From an uncultured bacterium (GTDB taxonomy: Bacteria; Planctomycetota; UBA1135; GCA-002686595), in NCBI GenBank assembly GCA_902826945.1, contig CADEGS010000039.1, positions 1 through 26,812 on the forward strand: DNA of 26,812 nt, in the 5' to 3' direction. Below the pieces are notes generated by a model. The model was not told the DNA's origin, did no database searches, and saw only the letters and a program-made list of their open reading frames with translations. Made by a program: the position numbers and the translations under genes. Positions 7,284 to 14,572 of this stretch are shown here, piece after piece (the first letter of the stretch is position 1; the number at the start of each line of letters is the position of its first letter).

Positions 7284-8642
7284 GTGCGGGCGTGGCGCGA
7301 GGAGCTCCGGGTCCAGGTGCGGCTGGCGGCGCCGGTGGCGCTGGTCCAGGTCGGCCTGATGGCGATGAGCGTCGTGGACAGCATGTTCATGGGGCGCGTC
7401 TCCGCCGTGCAGTTCGCGGCCACCACGATCGGGCACGCCTGGGCCTTCCTGTGGCTGGCGCTGGGCTTCGGCACGCTGAACGCGCTCGACCCCGTGGCGA
7501 GCCAGGCCTACGGCGCGCGCGACCACGACGCGCTGGCGCGCGCGCTGCAGCGCGGGCTGTTCCTGGCGCTCGTGCTCACGCTGCCGCTCGCCGTGCCGGT
7601 GCTCTTCGCCGAGCGCGTCTTCGTCCTCCTGGGCCAGCCCGAGGCGGTCGTGCCCGTGGCCGCGGGCTACGCGCGCGTCACGATCCTCGGCTTCCCGTTC
7701 TTCCTGGCCTTCGTCGCGCAGCGCACCGTGCTGCAGGCGATGCACCGGCTGCGGCCGCTCGTGCTCGTGATCGTCGCGACGAACCTGCTCAACGCCGCGC
7801 TCGACTGGGTGCTGATCTTCGGGCACCTCGGCGCGCCGGCGCTGGGCGCGGTCGGCTCGGCCTGGGGCACCGCCTGCGCGCGCGCGTGCATGGCCGCGGG
7901 GCTGGCGCTGGTCGCCTGGCCGCTGCTCGGGCCCTACCTGTGGCCCTGGCGCGCGGACAGCCTGCGGCTGCGCCCGATCCTGCGGCTGGTGCGCATCGGG
8001 CTGCCGGTCGGGCTGCAGTTCGTGACCGAGATCGGCGCCTTCGGGCTGGTGGCGTTCCTGATGGGGCGCCTGGGCGCCGAGCAGGTCGCCGGGCACCACG
8101 TCGCGCTGACCCTGGCCTCGCTCTCCTTCATGGTGCCGATCGGCATCGCGATGGCGGCCTCGGTGCGCGTGGGGAACGAGATCGGCGCGGGGCGCGCGGA
8201 GGGAGCGCGGCTGGCGGCGCGCGTGGCGCTCGCGCTCGGCGCGGGCGTGATGGTGGTCTCGGCGCTCCTGTTCCTGACGCTGCCCGGACCGCTCGTGCGC
8301 CTCTTCACCGACCAGCCGGAGGTCCTGCCCGTGGCCGTCGCGCTGCTGCCGCTGGCGGCCCTGTTCCAGGTCTTCGACGGCACGCAGGCCGTCGCCGGCG
8401 GCGTGCTGCGCGGCGCGGCGGACACGCGCGCGCCGTTCCTCGCGCACCTGGGCGCGTTCTGGGCCTGCGGCGTGCCGCTCGGCTGGTGGCTCGCCTTCGG
8501 GCGCGGGCTGGGGCCGCGCGGGCTGTGGTGGGGGCTCGTGGCCGGGCTCGCCCTGGTGTCCTTCGTGCTGCTCGCGCGCGTGCGGAGCCGCCTGCGGCGC
8601 GCGCTCGAGCGCGTGCGCATCGAGGACGAGCACCCGGGCTAG
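7284..8642 (+). CDS. MATE-family multidrug/toxin exporter
   Basis: The 452-residue product is almost entirely hydrophobic, with about 12 predicted membrane helices, the usual length and topology of MATE exporters (NorM/DinF type). Family landmarks are visible: APVALVQVGLMAMSVVDSMFMGR near the N-terminus, the ALDPVASQAYGA segment, and the second-half counterpart VPIGIAMAASVRVGNEIGAGR. It would export organic cations or other small molecules in exchange for Na+ or H+; the substrate cannot be read from sequence. The start is uncertain: GTG at 7284 (VRAWREELRVQVRLAAPV) is preferred because a TACCGT element ends 6 nt before it, and GTG at 7248 or 7251 would only add a non-conserved Arg/Gly-rich tail. 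No Shine-Dalgarno sequence is present. Confidence 0.92.
   Translation: MRAWREELRVQVRLAAPVALVQVGLMAMSVVDSMFMGRVSAVQFAATTIGHAWAFLWLALGFGTLNALDPVASQAYGARDHDALARALQRGLFLALVLTLPLAVPVLFAERVFVLLGQPEAVVPVAAGYARVTILGFPFFLAFVAQRTVLQAMHRLRPLVLVIVATNLLNAALDWVLIFGHLGAPALGAVGSAWGTACARACMAAGLALVAWPLLGPYLWPWRADSLRLRPILRLVRIGLPVGLQFVTEIGAFGLVAFLMGRLGAEQVAGHHVALTLASLSFMVPIGIAMAASVRVGNEIGAGRAEGARLAARVALALGAGVMVVSALLFLTLPGPLVRLFTDQPEVLPVAVALLPLAALFQVFDGTQAVAGGVLRGAADTRAPFLAHLGAFWACGVPLGWWLAFGRGLGPRGLWWGLVAGLALVSFVLLARVRSRLRRALERVRIEDEHPG
8639..8642. other. Convergent genes sharing a CTAG stop
   Basis: The palindrome CTAG supplies the TAG stop of the MATE gene (8640-8642) and, on the other strand, the TAG stop of the SLC13 gene (8641-8639). 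The two genes overlap tail to tail by 4 bp, so neither can have a terminator outside the coding region of the other. Confidence 0.9.
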
Positions 8643-10450
8643 AAGGATCCCGTCGAGAGCGCCAGCGCCGCGCTCAGCACCAGCCACAGGAGCACGCTCA
8701 GCGGCAGGCCCAGGCGCACGAAGTCGCCGTAGCGGTAGGCGCCCGCGCCCATCACCATCAGGTTCACCTGGTGGCCGACCGGCGTCGCGAAGCACAGGGA
8801 GCCTCCGTACGCGACCGCCAGCACCGCGCTGCGCAGGAAGGCCGCCGCCTGCGGGTCGTCGAGCGCCAGGCCGCGCGCGGCGCAGAAGGCGCGCGCGCTC
8901 TCGATCGCGATGGGGGTCATCAGGACCGCCACCGCGCTGTGCGCGATCAGGCCGTTCAGGAGCAGGCACACGAGCACGATGCCGCCCAGGATCGCCGGCG
9001 CGCCCCAGGGCGCGAGCAGCGCGATCCCGTGCTCGGCGATCGCGCGCAGGACGCCGGTGCGCTCCATCGCCGCGCCCAGCGCGAGCGTGCCCGCGATGAA
9101 GATCAGGATCGGCCAGTCGATCGTGCGGTAGACGCGCCGCGGCGTGACGCAGCCGGTCGCGATCATCGCCAGGCCGCCGCCCAGCGCGACGAAGGGCTGC
9201 GGCAGGTGCGGCAGCTCGAGCACGGAGGTCAGCGTGAAGAGCGCGACGACCGCGGCGGCGATCGCCAGCGCGTGCGCGCTCTTCTGGCGCAGCCGCACCT
9301 CCTGCTGCGCGCCGGTCACGACGTAGAAGTCGCTGCTCGCGCGCAGGCGCGCCTCGGCGCCCTCGTCGGCGGCGACGAGCAGCAGGTCGCCCGGCCGCAG
9401 GTGCAGCTGCGCGATGCGCGAGCGCACGTGCTGGCCGGCGCGCAGCACCGCGATCGCCACCGCGCCGAAGTCGCGCCACAGCTCGAGGTCCTCGAGCTTG
9501 CGCCCGACCAGGGGCGAGTGCGGCGCGACCGCGATCTCGAGGAAGCCCGCCTCGCGCCCGCGCACGCCGCCGACCGTGCGCAGCGCGAGGCGCCGCTCCA
9601 GGTCGGCGATCGCGTCCACGCCGCCGCCCAGCATGAGCACGTCGCCGGGCTCGACGCCGTAGCCCGCGTGCGGGGGCCGGATCATCTCCTCGTTGCGCAC
9701 GAAGAAGAGCAGCTCGACGCGCAGCTCGGCCAGCACGTCCTCGTAGCGCCGGCCGACGAGCGGCGAGCCGGGCCCGACCGCGATCTCGGTCATGTACTCG
9801 CGCGTGCTGGCCGCGCTGGCGAGCGAGGCCAGCGACTGGCGCACGGGCAGGAGCCGCGGCGCGAGGAGCGTCAGGTAGAGGATGCCGGTGGCGCAGGTCA
9901 CGGCCGCGATCGGCGTCAGCTCGAACATCCCGATCGGCGGCAGGCCGCGCTGCTCGGCCACGCTGCTCACGAGCACGTTCGTCGAGGTGCCGATCAGCGT
10001 GTTCATCCCGCCCAGGAGCGAGCTGAAGGCGAGCGGCATCAGGAGCCGCGAGGCCGGCACGCCCATCGTGCGCGCCAGGGACAGGAGCACCGGCATCATG
10101 ACCAGCACGACCGCCGTGTCGTTCAGGAAGCTCGACACGAGCGCGGCGCAGGCGCACGAGGTCAGGATCAGGCGCCGCTCGCTGCCGCGCGCGGCGCGCA
10201 GGAGCGGCCCGGCGACCGCCTCGACCGCGCCCGTCCGCAGGAGCCCCTCGCCGACCACGTACAGCCCGGCGATCGTGAGGATGGCCTTGTTGCCGAGGCC
10301 CGCCACCGCCTCCTGGTAGGTCAGGATGCCGGCCAGGACCGGGGCGACCATCAGCCCGATCCCGATCGCGTCGACGCGCGCCCGCCCGCTGACGAGCAAG
10401 GCCAGCATCGCGAAGGCGAGCCCCAGCACGAAGAGCGCCTGCCAGTCCAC
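8639..10450 (-). CDS. SLC13/DASS-family permease with two TrkA-C domains
   Basis: The 603-residue product has two membrane halves of about 200 residues separated by two soluble TrkA-C (RCK-C) domains (about 216-292 and 300-380), each with the EIAVxPxSPLVGR signature. Transport motifs include SFLNDTAVVLVMMP (107-120) and GTSTN (154-158) in the first half, and HSAVAVLMTPIA (504-515) and ATPVGHQVNLMVMGAGAYRYG in the second. This is the layout of the YfbS-type branch of the divalent anion/Na+ symporter superfamily. Substrates in such proteins include sulfate, but specificity cannot be assigned here. The GTG start at 10450 begins VDWQALFVLG, right at the first helix. The gene lies 38 bp downstream of recJ and may have its own promoter in that gap. 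Confidence 0.92.
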   Translation of the reverse strand: MDWQALFVLGLAFAMLALLVSGRARVDAIGIGLMVAPVLAGILTYQEAVAGLGNKAILTIAGLYVVGEGLLRTGAVEAVAGPLLRAARGSERRLILTSCACAALVSSFLNDTAVVLVMMPVLLSLARTMGVPASRLLMPLAFSSLLGGMNTLIGTSTNVLVSSVAEQRGLPPIGMFELTPIAAVTCATGILYLTLLAPRLLPVRQSLASLASAASTREYMTEIAVGPGSPLVGRRYEDVLAELRVELLFFVRNEEMIRPPHAGYGVEPGDVLMLGGGVDAIADLERRLALRTVGGVRGREAGFLEIAVAPHSPLVGRKLEDLELWRDFGAVAIAVLRAGQHVRSRIAQLHLRPGDLLLVAADEGAEARLRASSDFYVVTGAQQEVRLRQKSAHALAIAAAVVALFTLTSVLELPHLPQPFVALGGGLAMIATGCVTPRRVYRTIDWPILIFIAGTLALGAAMERTGVLRAIAEHGIALLAPWGAPAILGGIVLVCLLLNGLIAHSAVAVLMTPIAIESARAFCAARGLALDDPQAAAFLRSAVLAVAYGGSLCFATPVGHQVNLMVMGAGAYRYGDFVRLGLPLSVLLWLVLSAALALSTGSF

Positions 10451-10460
10451 GGGCGGCGGG

Positions 10461-10466
10461 ATTCTA
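10461..10466 (-). promoter_or_regulatory. -10 element for the SLC13 gene, near-leaderless
   Basis: TAGAAT on the minus strand (five of six matches to TATAAT), 10 nt before the GTG at 10450, within the 38-bp gap after recJ. No Shine-Dalgarno sequence and no clear -35 element. Confidence 0.5.
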
Positions 10467-10488
10467 CCGGCGCGGGGCCGGGCGCGCG

Positions 10489-12237
10489 TCAGGCGCGCAC
10501 GGCGGCCGTCCCGCCGACGCGAAAATCGTGCAGGACGAGCTCCAGGCTCGTCTCGCCGCGGAAGCGGTTCCAGCGCGGCGTGTAGACGGCGTCGATCGGC
10601 GCGCCCATCGCGAGCTCGGCCTGGCGCGGGCCCATGCGGAAGGCCATCGCCTTGAGCGCGTGCTCGCCGCGGCGCAGCTGCAGGAGCAGGTGCGCGCCCT
10701 CCTCGCCGACCGCGCGCGGCTCGCACGCCAGGCGCAGGTCGCGCGAAAGCAGGACGGGCTTCTCGTTGCGCTCGCCGTAGGGCTCGAGGCGCTCGAGGTG
10801 GCGCATCAGGTCGGCGGTCATCTCGTGGAAGGGCAGCTCGCTGTCGATCCAGAGCTCGCCCGGGCCGCCCGCCGGCGCCGCCAGCGCGCGCGCGCGCGCC
10901 CAGATCGCCTCGCGCGCCGCCGGCAGCGCGGCGGGCGCGAGCTCGAGCCCGGCCGCCTGCGCGTGCCCGCCGAAGCGCAGGAGGTGCTCGCGCGCGCCGG
11001 CCAGCGCCTCGAGCACGTGGAAGCCGGGCACCGTGCGCGCGCTGCCGCGCCCCAGGCGCTCGTCGAGGCCGATCACGACCGCCGGCAGGCCGTACTCCTC
11101 GACCAGGCGCGCGGCGACGATCCCGACCACGCCCTGGTGCCAGCCCGCGCCGGCCAGCACGAGCATCGGCGGCGCGTGGCGCTCGAGCTGGCGCTCGGCC
11201 TCGGCGCGCGCGGCCGCGAGCACCTCGCGCTCGATGCGCCGGCGCTCGCGGTTCAGCTCGTCGAGCGCGCGCGCGAGCTCGCCCGCGCGCGCCTCGTCCT
11301 GCGCGAGCAGCAGCTCGACCGCGCGCTCGGCGCTGCCCAGCCGCCCGCTGGCGTTGATGCGCGGGCCGACCTGGAAGGCGACGTCCTCGGCGTCGAGCGG
11401 GCGGTCGGCCAGGCCCGCCACCGCGAGCAGCGCGCGCAGGCCGGGGTGGCGCGAGCGCTCCAGCGCCTTGATCCCGAAGCGCGCGAAGACGCGGTTCTCG
11501 TCCAGGAGCGGCACGACGTCGCACACGGTCGCGATCGCGACGTAGGCGGTGGCCTCCTCGAGGAAGCGCTTGAGCGGCTCGTCCGCGCGCCGCCCGCCCG
11601 AGACCGACTGCGCCAGGCCCCAGGCGAGCTTGAAGGCCACGGCGCCGCCGCACAGCTCGCGCCAGGGGTAGCGCGAGCCCGCCAGCTTCGGGTTCACGAT
11701 CGCGCTCGCGCGCGGCAGCGGGCCGTCGGGCGGCTCGTGGTGGTCGGTCACGACCGTGTCGATGCCGCGCGCGGCGAGCGCGTCGATCACCGCGTGCGCC
11801 GAGGTGCCGTTGTCCACGCTGATGCCGAGCGTCGCGCCGACCGCCAGCGCGCGCTCGATCGAGTGCGCGCCGAAGGAGTAGCCGTCGACCAGGCGGTTCG
11901 GGATGTGCCAGCGCACGCGCGCGCCCAGGAGCTCGAGCGCGCGCACGAGCAGCGCGGTGCCGGTCACGCCGTCCACGTCGTAGTCGCCGTGGATCAGGAT
12001 CGTTTCGCCCGTCTCCACGGCGCGCCGCACGCGCTCGGTCGCCGCCTCCATGCCGGGCAGGAGGAAGGGGTCGTGCAGCCCCATCGGGCTCGCGCGCAGG
12101 TGGCGCTCGGCGGCCTCGCGCTCGGCGTGGCCGCGCGAGACGAGCAGGCTCGCGAGCAGCGAGGGCACCGCGGCGTCGCGCGCCAGCTCCCGCACGCGGG
12201 AGGGGTCCGGCTCGCGCAGCTTCCAGGTGGCGGGCAT
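10489..12237 (-). CDS. recJ: Single-stranded-DNA-specific exonuclease RecJ
   Basis: The 582-residue product matches RecJ in length and motif order. The DHH domain has HGDYDVDGVTG (83-93) with the metal-binding aspartates, VDNG (141-144) and TDHHEPPDG (164-172). The DHHA1 domain has RFGGHAQAAGLEL (421-433), and a C-terminal OB-type segment follows. RecJ degrades single-stranded DNA 5' to 3' in recombination, gap and mismatch repair. The ATG at 12237 begins MPATWKLREPDP, where homology is expected, with a TATCCT element 10 nt upstream and no Shine-Dalgarno sequence. It shares a 116-bp divergent promoter region with selA; the SLC13 gene follows downstream. No truncation or missing key residue was seen. 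Confidence 0.96.
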   Translation of the reverse strand: MPATWKLREPDPSRVRELARDAAVPSLLASLLVSRGHAEREAAERHLRASPMGLHDPFLLPGMEAATERVRRAVETGETILIHGDYDVDGVTGTALLVRALELLGARVRWHIPNRLVDGYSFGAHSIERALAVGATLGISVDNGTSAHAVIDALAARGIDTVVTDHHEPPDGPLPRASAIVNPKLAGSRYPWRELCGGAVAFKLAWGLAQSVSGGRRADEPLKRFLEEATAYVAIATVCDVVPLLDENRVFARFGIKALERSRHPGLRALLAVAGLADRPLDAEDVAFQVGPRINASGRLGSAERAVELLLAQDEARAGELARALDELNRERRRIEREVLAAARAEAERQLERHAPPMLVLAGAGWHQGVVGIVAARLVEEYGLPAVVIGLDERLGRGSARTVPGFHVLEALAGAREHLLRFGGHAQAAGLELAPAALPAAREAIWARARALAAPAGGPGELWIDSELPFHEMTADLMRHLERLEPYGERNEKPVLLSRDLRLACEPRAVGEEGAHLLLQLRRGEHALKAMAFRMGPRQAELAMGAPIDAVYTPRWNRFRGETSLELVLHDFRVGGTAAVRA

Positions 12238-12247
12238 CGCAGGGCGG

Positions 12248-12253
12248 AGGATA
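12248..12253 (-). promoter_or_regulatory. -10 element for recJ, near-leaderless
   Basis: TATCCT on the minus strand, 10 nt before the recJ ATG; identical hexamer to those of polA and the Ser/Thr kinase gene. No clear -35 element. Confidence 0.5.
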
Positions 12254-12312
12254 GGAAGGCGCGCGCGCGCCGGCCAGCGCGGGGCGGCGCGCGGAATTCG
12301 CCCGCGCGGGCG

Positions 12313-12341
12313 TTCGTCCGGCGCGGCCCGTGGCGTATTCT
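12313..12341 (+). promoter_or_regulatory. Candidate promoter for selA
   Basis: TTCGTC (12313-12318) and TATTCT (12336-12341) are 17 bp apart, the standard sigma-70 spacing, although the -35 matches consensus poorly. The -10 element ends 12 nt before the ATG at 12354, which predicts a leader of only about 6 nt. An in-frame GTG at 12330 would lie upstream of the predicted transcript start and is therefore rejected as start. Confidence 0.5.
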
Positions 12342-12353
12342 CGCGCCGCCGCC

Positions 12354-13787
12354 ATGGCTCCCGCCCAGCACGAGGCGTTCCGGCTCCTGCCCGCCGTGGA
12401 CGAGGCGCTCGGACGCGCCGACGTCGCCGCCGCGCTGGCGGGCCTCCCGCGGGCGCTCGCCACGAGCTTCGTGCAGGAGGCGCTCGAGGGGCTGCGTGCG
12501 CGCATCCGCGCCGGGGCGCTCGACCTCGAGGGCGCGCGCGCCGCGCTGGGAGCGCTGGGCGAGGCGCTCGCGGAGCGCGCGCGGCGCGAGCGTGCCAGCG
12601 GCCTGGTGCGCGCGATCAACGCCACCGGCGTCGTGCTGCACACCGGCCTGGGGCGCGCGCCGGTGCACCCCGAGGCCGCCGCCGCGATGGCGCGCGCCGC
12701 CGGCGGCTACTGCGTGCTCGAGGTCGACCGCCTCTCGAACGAGCGCAACGAGCGCGACGCGCGCCTGTCGGAGCTCGCCTGCCGGCTGCTCGGCGCCGAG
12801 GCGGCCATCGCGGTGAACAACAACGCGGCCGCGGTGCTCCTGGCGCTGAACACCTTCGCGCAGGGCCGCGCGACGCTCGTCAGCCGCGGCGAGCTGGTCG
12901 AGATCGGCGGCTCGTTCCGCATGCCGAGCATCATGGAGCGCGCCGGCACGCGCCTGGTCGAGGTCGGCACGACGAACCGCACGCGCCTGGAGGACTACCG
13001 CGCCGCGCTCGGGCCCGACGCGGGCCTCCTGCTCAAGGTGCACACCTCGAACTTCCGCGTGGTCGGCTTCACGGCCGAGGTCGGCGCCGCGGAGCTGGCG
13101 CGCCTCGGCGCGGAGAGCGGCGTGCGCACGGTCTACGACGTCGGCTCGGGCCTGGTCGAGCCCGAGGGCGCGCCGCCGCTCGGCCTGGGCGGCGAGCCGC
13201 TCGTGCGCGAGGCGCTGGCGAGCGGCGTGGACGTGGTCCTGTTCTCGGGCGACAAGCTGCTCGGCGCGCCGCAGGCGGGCCTGGCGCTCGGGCGGCGCGA
13301 GGCGCTGCGCGCGCTGCGCGCCAACCCCCTGTACCGCGCGCTGCGGCTCGACAAGGTCGCGCTGGCGGGGCTCGAGCGCACGCTCGAGCTCTACCTCGAA
13401 GGCCGCGCCGGCGAGCTGCCCGCGCGCGCGCTGCTCGGCGCCGATCCCGCGCGCCTGCGCGCCGAGGCCGCGGCGATCGCCGCCGCGCTGGCGCGCCTGC
13501 CGGGCCTGGAGGCGCACGTCGAGGACGGCCTCTCGCAGCCCGGCAGCGGCAGCGCGCCGGGCGTGGGCCTCGCGACCAGCGTCGTGCGCGTGCAGAGCGC
13601 GCGCCTCTCGAGCGAGGCGCTGGCCGGGCGCCTGCGCGCCGGCTCGCCGCCGGTCTTCGCGCGCCTGCACGAGGGCGCGCTCGTGCTCGACCCGCGCGCG
13701 CTGCTCCCCGGCGAGCGCGAGGAGCTCGTGGCCGCCTTCGAGGCCGCGGCCGCCGCCGCGCCGGCCGCGCGGCGGGCGTCGTCGTGA
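12354..13787 (+). CDS. selA: L-seryl-tRNA(Sec) selenium transferase (selenocysteine synthase)
   Basis: The 477-residue product is a fold-type I PLP enzyme that converts Ser-tRNA(Sec) to Sec-tRNA(Sec) with selenophosphate. Diagnostic stretches are INATGVVLHTGLGRAP (88-103), DRLSNERNERD (125-135), AVNNNAAAVLLAL (153-165), VGTTNRTRLEDY (204-215), DVGSGLVEP (262-270) and the PLP site FSGDKLLGAPQAG (297-309) with Lys301. Most relatives have GGPQAG here; the first Gly after KLLG pairing is replaced by Ala, a mild change. The N-terminal domain that contacts tRNA(Sec) is present (1-85). The length agrees with bacterial SelA. The host should therefore make selenoproteins; selB, selD and tRNA(Sec) are not in this window. 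The stop overlaps the start of the B3/B4 gene in GTGA, indicating translational coupling. Confidence 0.96.
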   Translation: MAPAQHEAFRLLPAVDEALGRADVAAALAGLPRALATSFVQEALEGLRARIRAGALDLEGARAALGALGEALAERARRERASGLVRAINATGVVLHTGLGRAPVHPEAAAAMARAAGGYCVLEVDRLSNERNERDARLSELACRLLGAEAAIAVNNNAAAVLLALNTFAQGRATLVSRGELVEIGGSFRMPSIMERAGTRLVEVGTTNRTRLEDYRAALGPDAGLLLKVHTSNFRVVGFTAEVGAAELARLGAESGVRTVYDVGSGLVEPEGAPPLGLGGEPLVREALASGVDVVLFSGDKLLGAPQAGLALGRREALRALRANPLYRALRLDKVALAGLERTLELYLEGRAGELPARALLGADPARLRAEAAAIAAALARLPGLEAHVEDGLSQPGSGSAPGVGLATSVVRVQSARLSSEALAGRLRAGSPPVFARLHEGALVLDPRALLPGEREELVAAFEAAAAAAPAARRASS

Positions 13788-14488
13788 GCGCGGACGCCGC
13801 GCCGCCGGCCCTCCCCGAGCTCCCGGTCGCCGCGAGCGGGTCGCTCTTCGTCGGCGCGCTCGAGGCGCGCTTCGCGGAGCCCCTGGGCGAGCGCCCCTCG
13901 CCCGACTGGCTCGTCCAGCTGCTCGCGCTCGACGCCGCCGCGCCCCTGGCGCGCGACGAGGGCCTGCGCCAGGCGGTGCGCGACCTCCTGCGCGAGGGCG
14001 GCTACAAGCCGACCGGGCGCGGCAAGCCGGCCTCGGAGTACCTCGTGAAGGCCTGCGTGGAGGGGCTCCTGCGGCCGATCAACCCGGCCGTGGACGCCTG
14101 CAACGCCGTGTCGCTCGCGAGCGGGCTGCCGATCAGCGTGGTGGACCTCGAGCGCGCCCGGGCGCCGCTCTCGATCGCCGTGGCCGGGCCGGACGAGCGC
14201 TACGTCTTCAACGCCGCCGGCCAGACGATCGAGCTCGCCGGGCTGCCGTGCCTGCGCGACCTCCTGGGGCCGTGCGGGAACGCGGTGAAGGACTCCGAGC
14301 GCACGAAGACCGGGCCGGCCACGCGCCGCACCCTGAGCGTCCTGTGGGCGCCGCGCGGGGCGGAGGAGCGCCTGGGCCGGGCCGTGGCCTGGTACCGCGA
14401 GCTGCTCGAGCGCCTGGGCGCCCGCACCGCGACCTGGCTCTCCCGGCGCCAGGAGCCGGACGGGGGCGAGCGCTCCTCGAATCGCTGA
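13784..14488 (+). CDS. Free-standing B3/B4 (PheRS-beta-like) domain protein
   Basis: The 234-residue product resembles the solo B3/B4 proteins related to the editing module of the phenylalanyl-tRNA synthetase beta chain. Family landmarks are GYKPTGRGKPASE (73-85), RPINPAVDACNAVSL (97-111), LPISVVDLE (115-123) and the late GNAVKDSERTKTG (165-177). In PheRS the B3/B4 region hydrolyses Tyr-tRNA(Phe); the role of solo versions is poorly known. The GTG start overlaps the selA stop (GTGA), so the two proteins are probably made together. That context raises the possibility of a role in aminoacyl-tRNA quality control linked to selenocysteine, which is inference only. No catalytic synthetase domain, membrane segment or signal peptide is present. 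The C-terminal 40 residues look variable and charged. Confidence 0.8.
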   Translation: MSADAAPPALPELPVAASGSLFVGALEARFAEPLGERPSPDWLVQLLALDAAAPLARDEGLRQAVRDLLREGGYKPTGRGKPASEYLVKACVEGLLRPINPAVDACNAVSLASGLPISVVDLERARAPLSIAVAGPDERYVFNAAGQTIELAGLPCLRDLLGPCGNAVKDSERTKTGPATRRTLSVLWAPRGAEERLGRAVAWYRELLERLGARTATWLSRRQEPDGGERSSNR

Positions 14489-14493
14489 ACCGC

Positions 14494-14508
14494 CCGCGCA
14501 CCGCGCGG
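14494..14508 (+). terminator. Weak hairpin after the selA operon
   Basis: CCGCGC, loop ACC, GCGCGG: a 6-bp perfect stem starting 6 nt after the stop of the B3/B4 gene. No T-run follows. Placement is right for a terminator, but the stem is short for this base composition. The rest of 14489-14572 is pyrimidine-rich and shows no promoter motif that I would defend. Confidence 0.25.
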
Positions 14509-14572
14509 CGTCTGAGGGCCGACCCCCCCGATCCTGCGGCCGCTCCGCGCTCCCCCGCGCTCCCTCCTCCTC

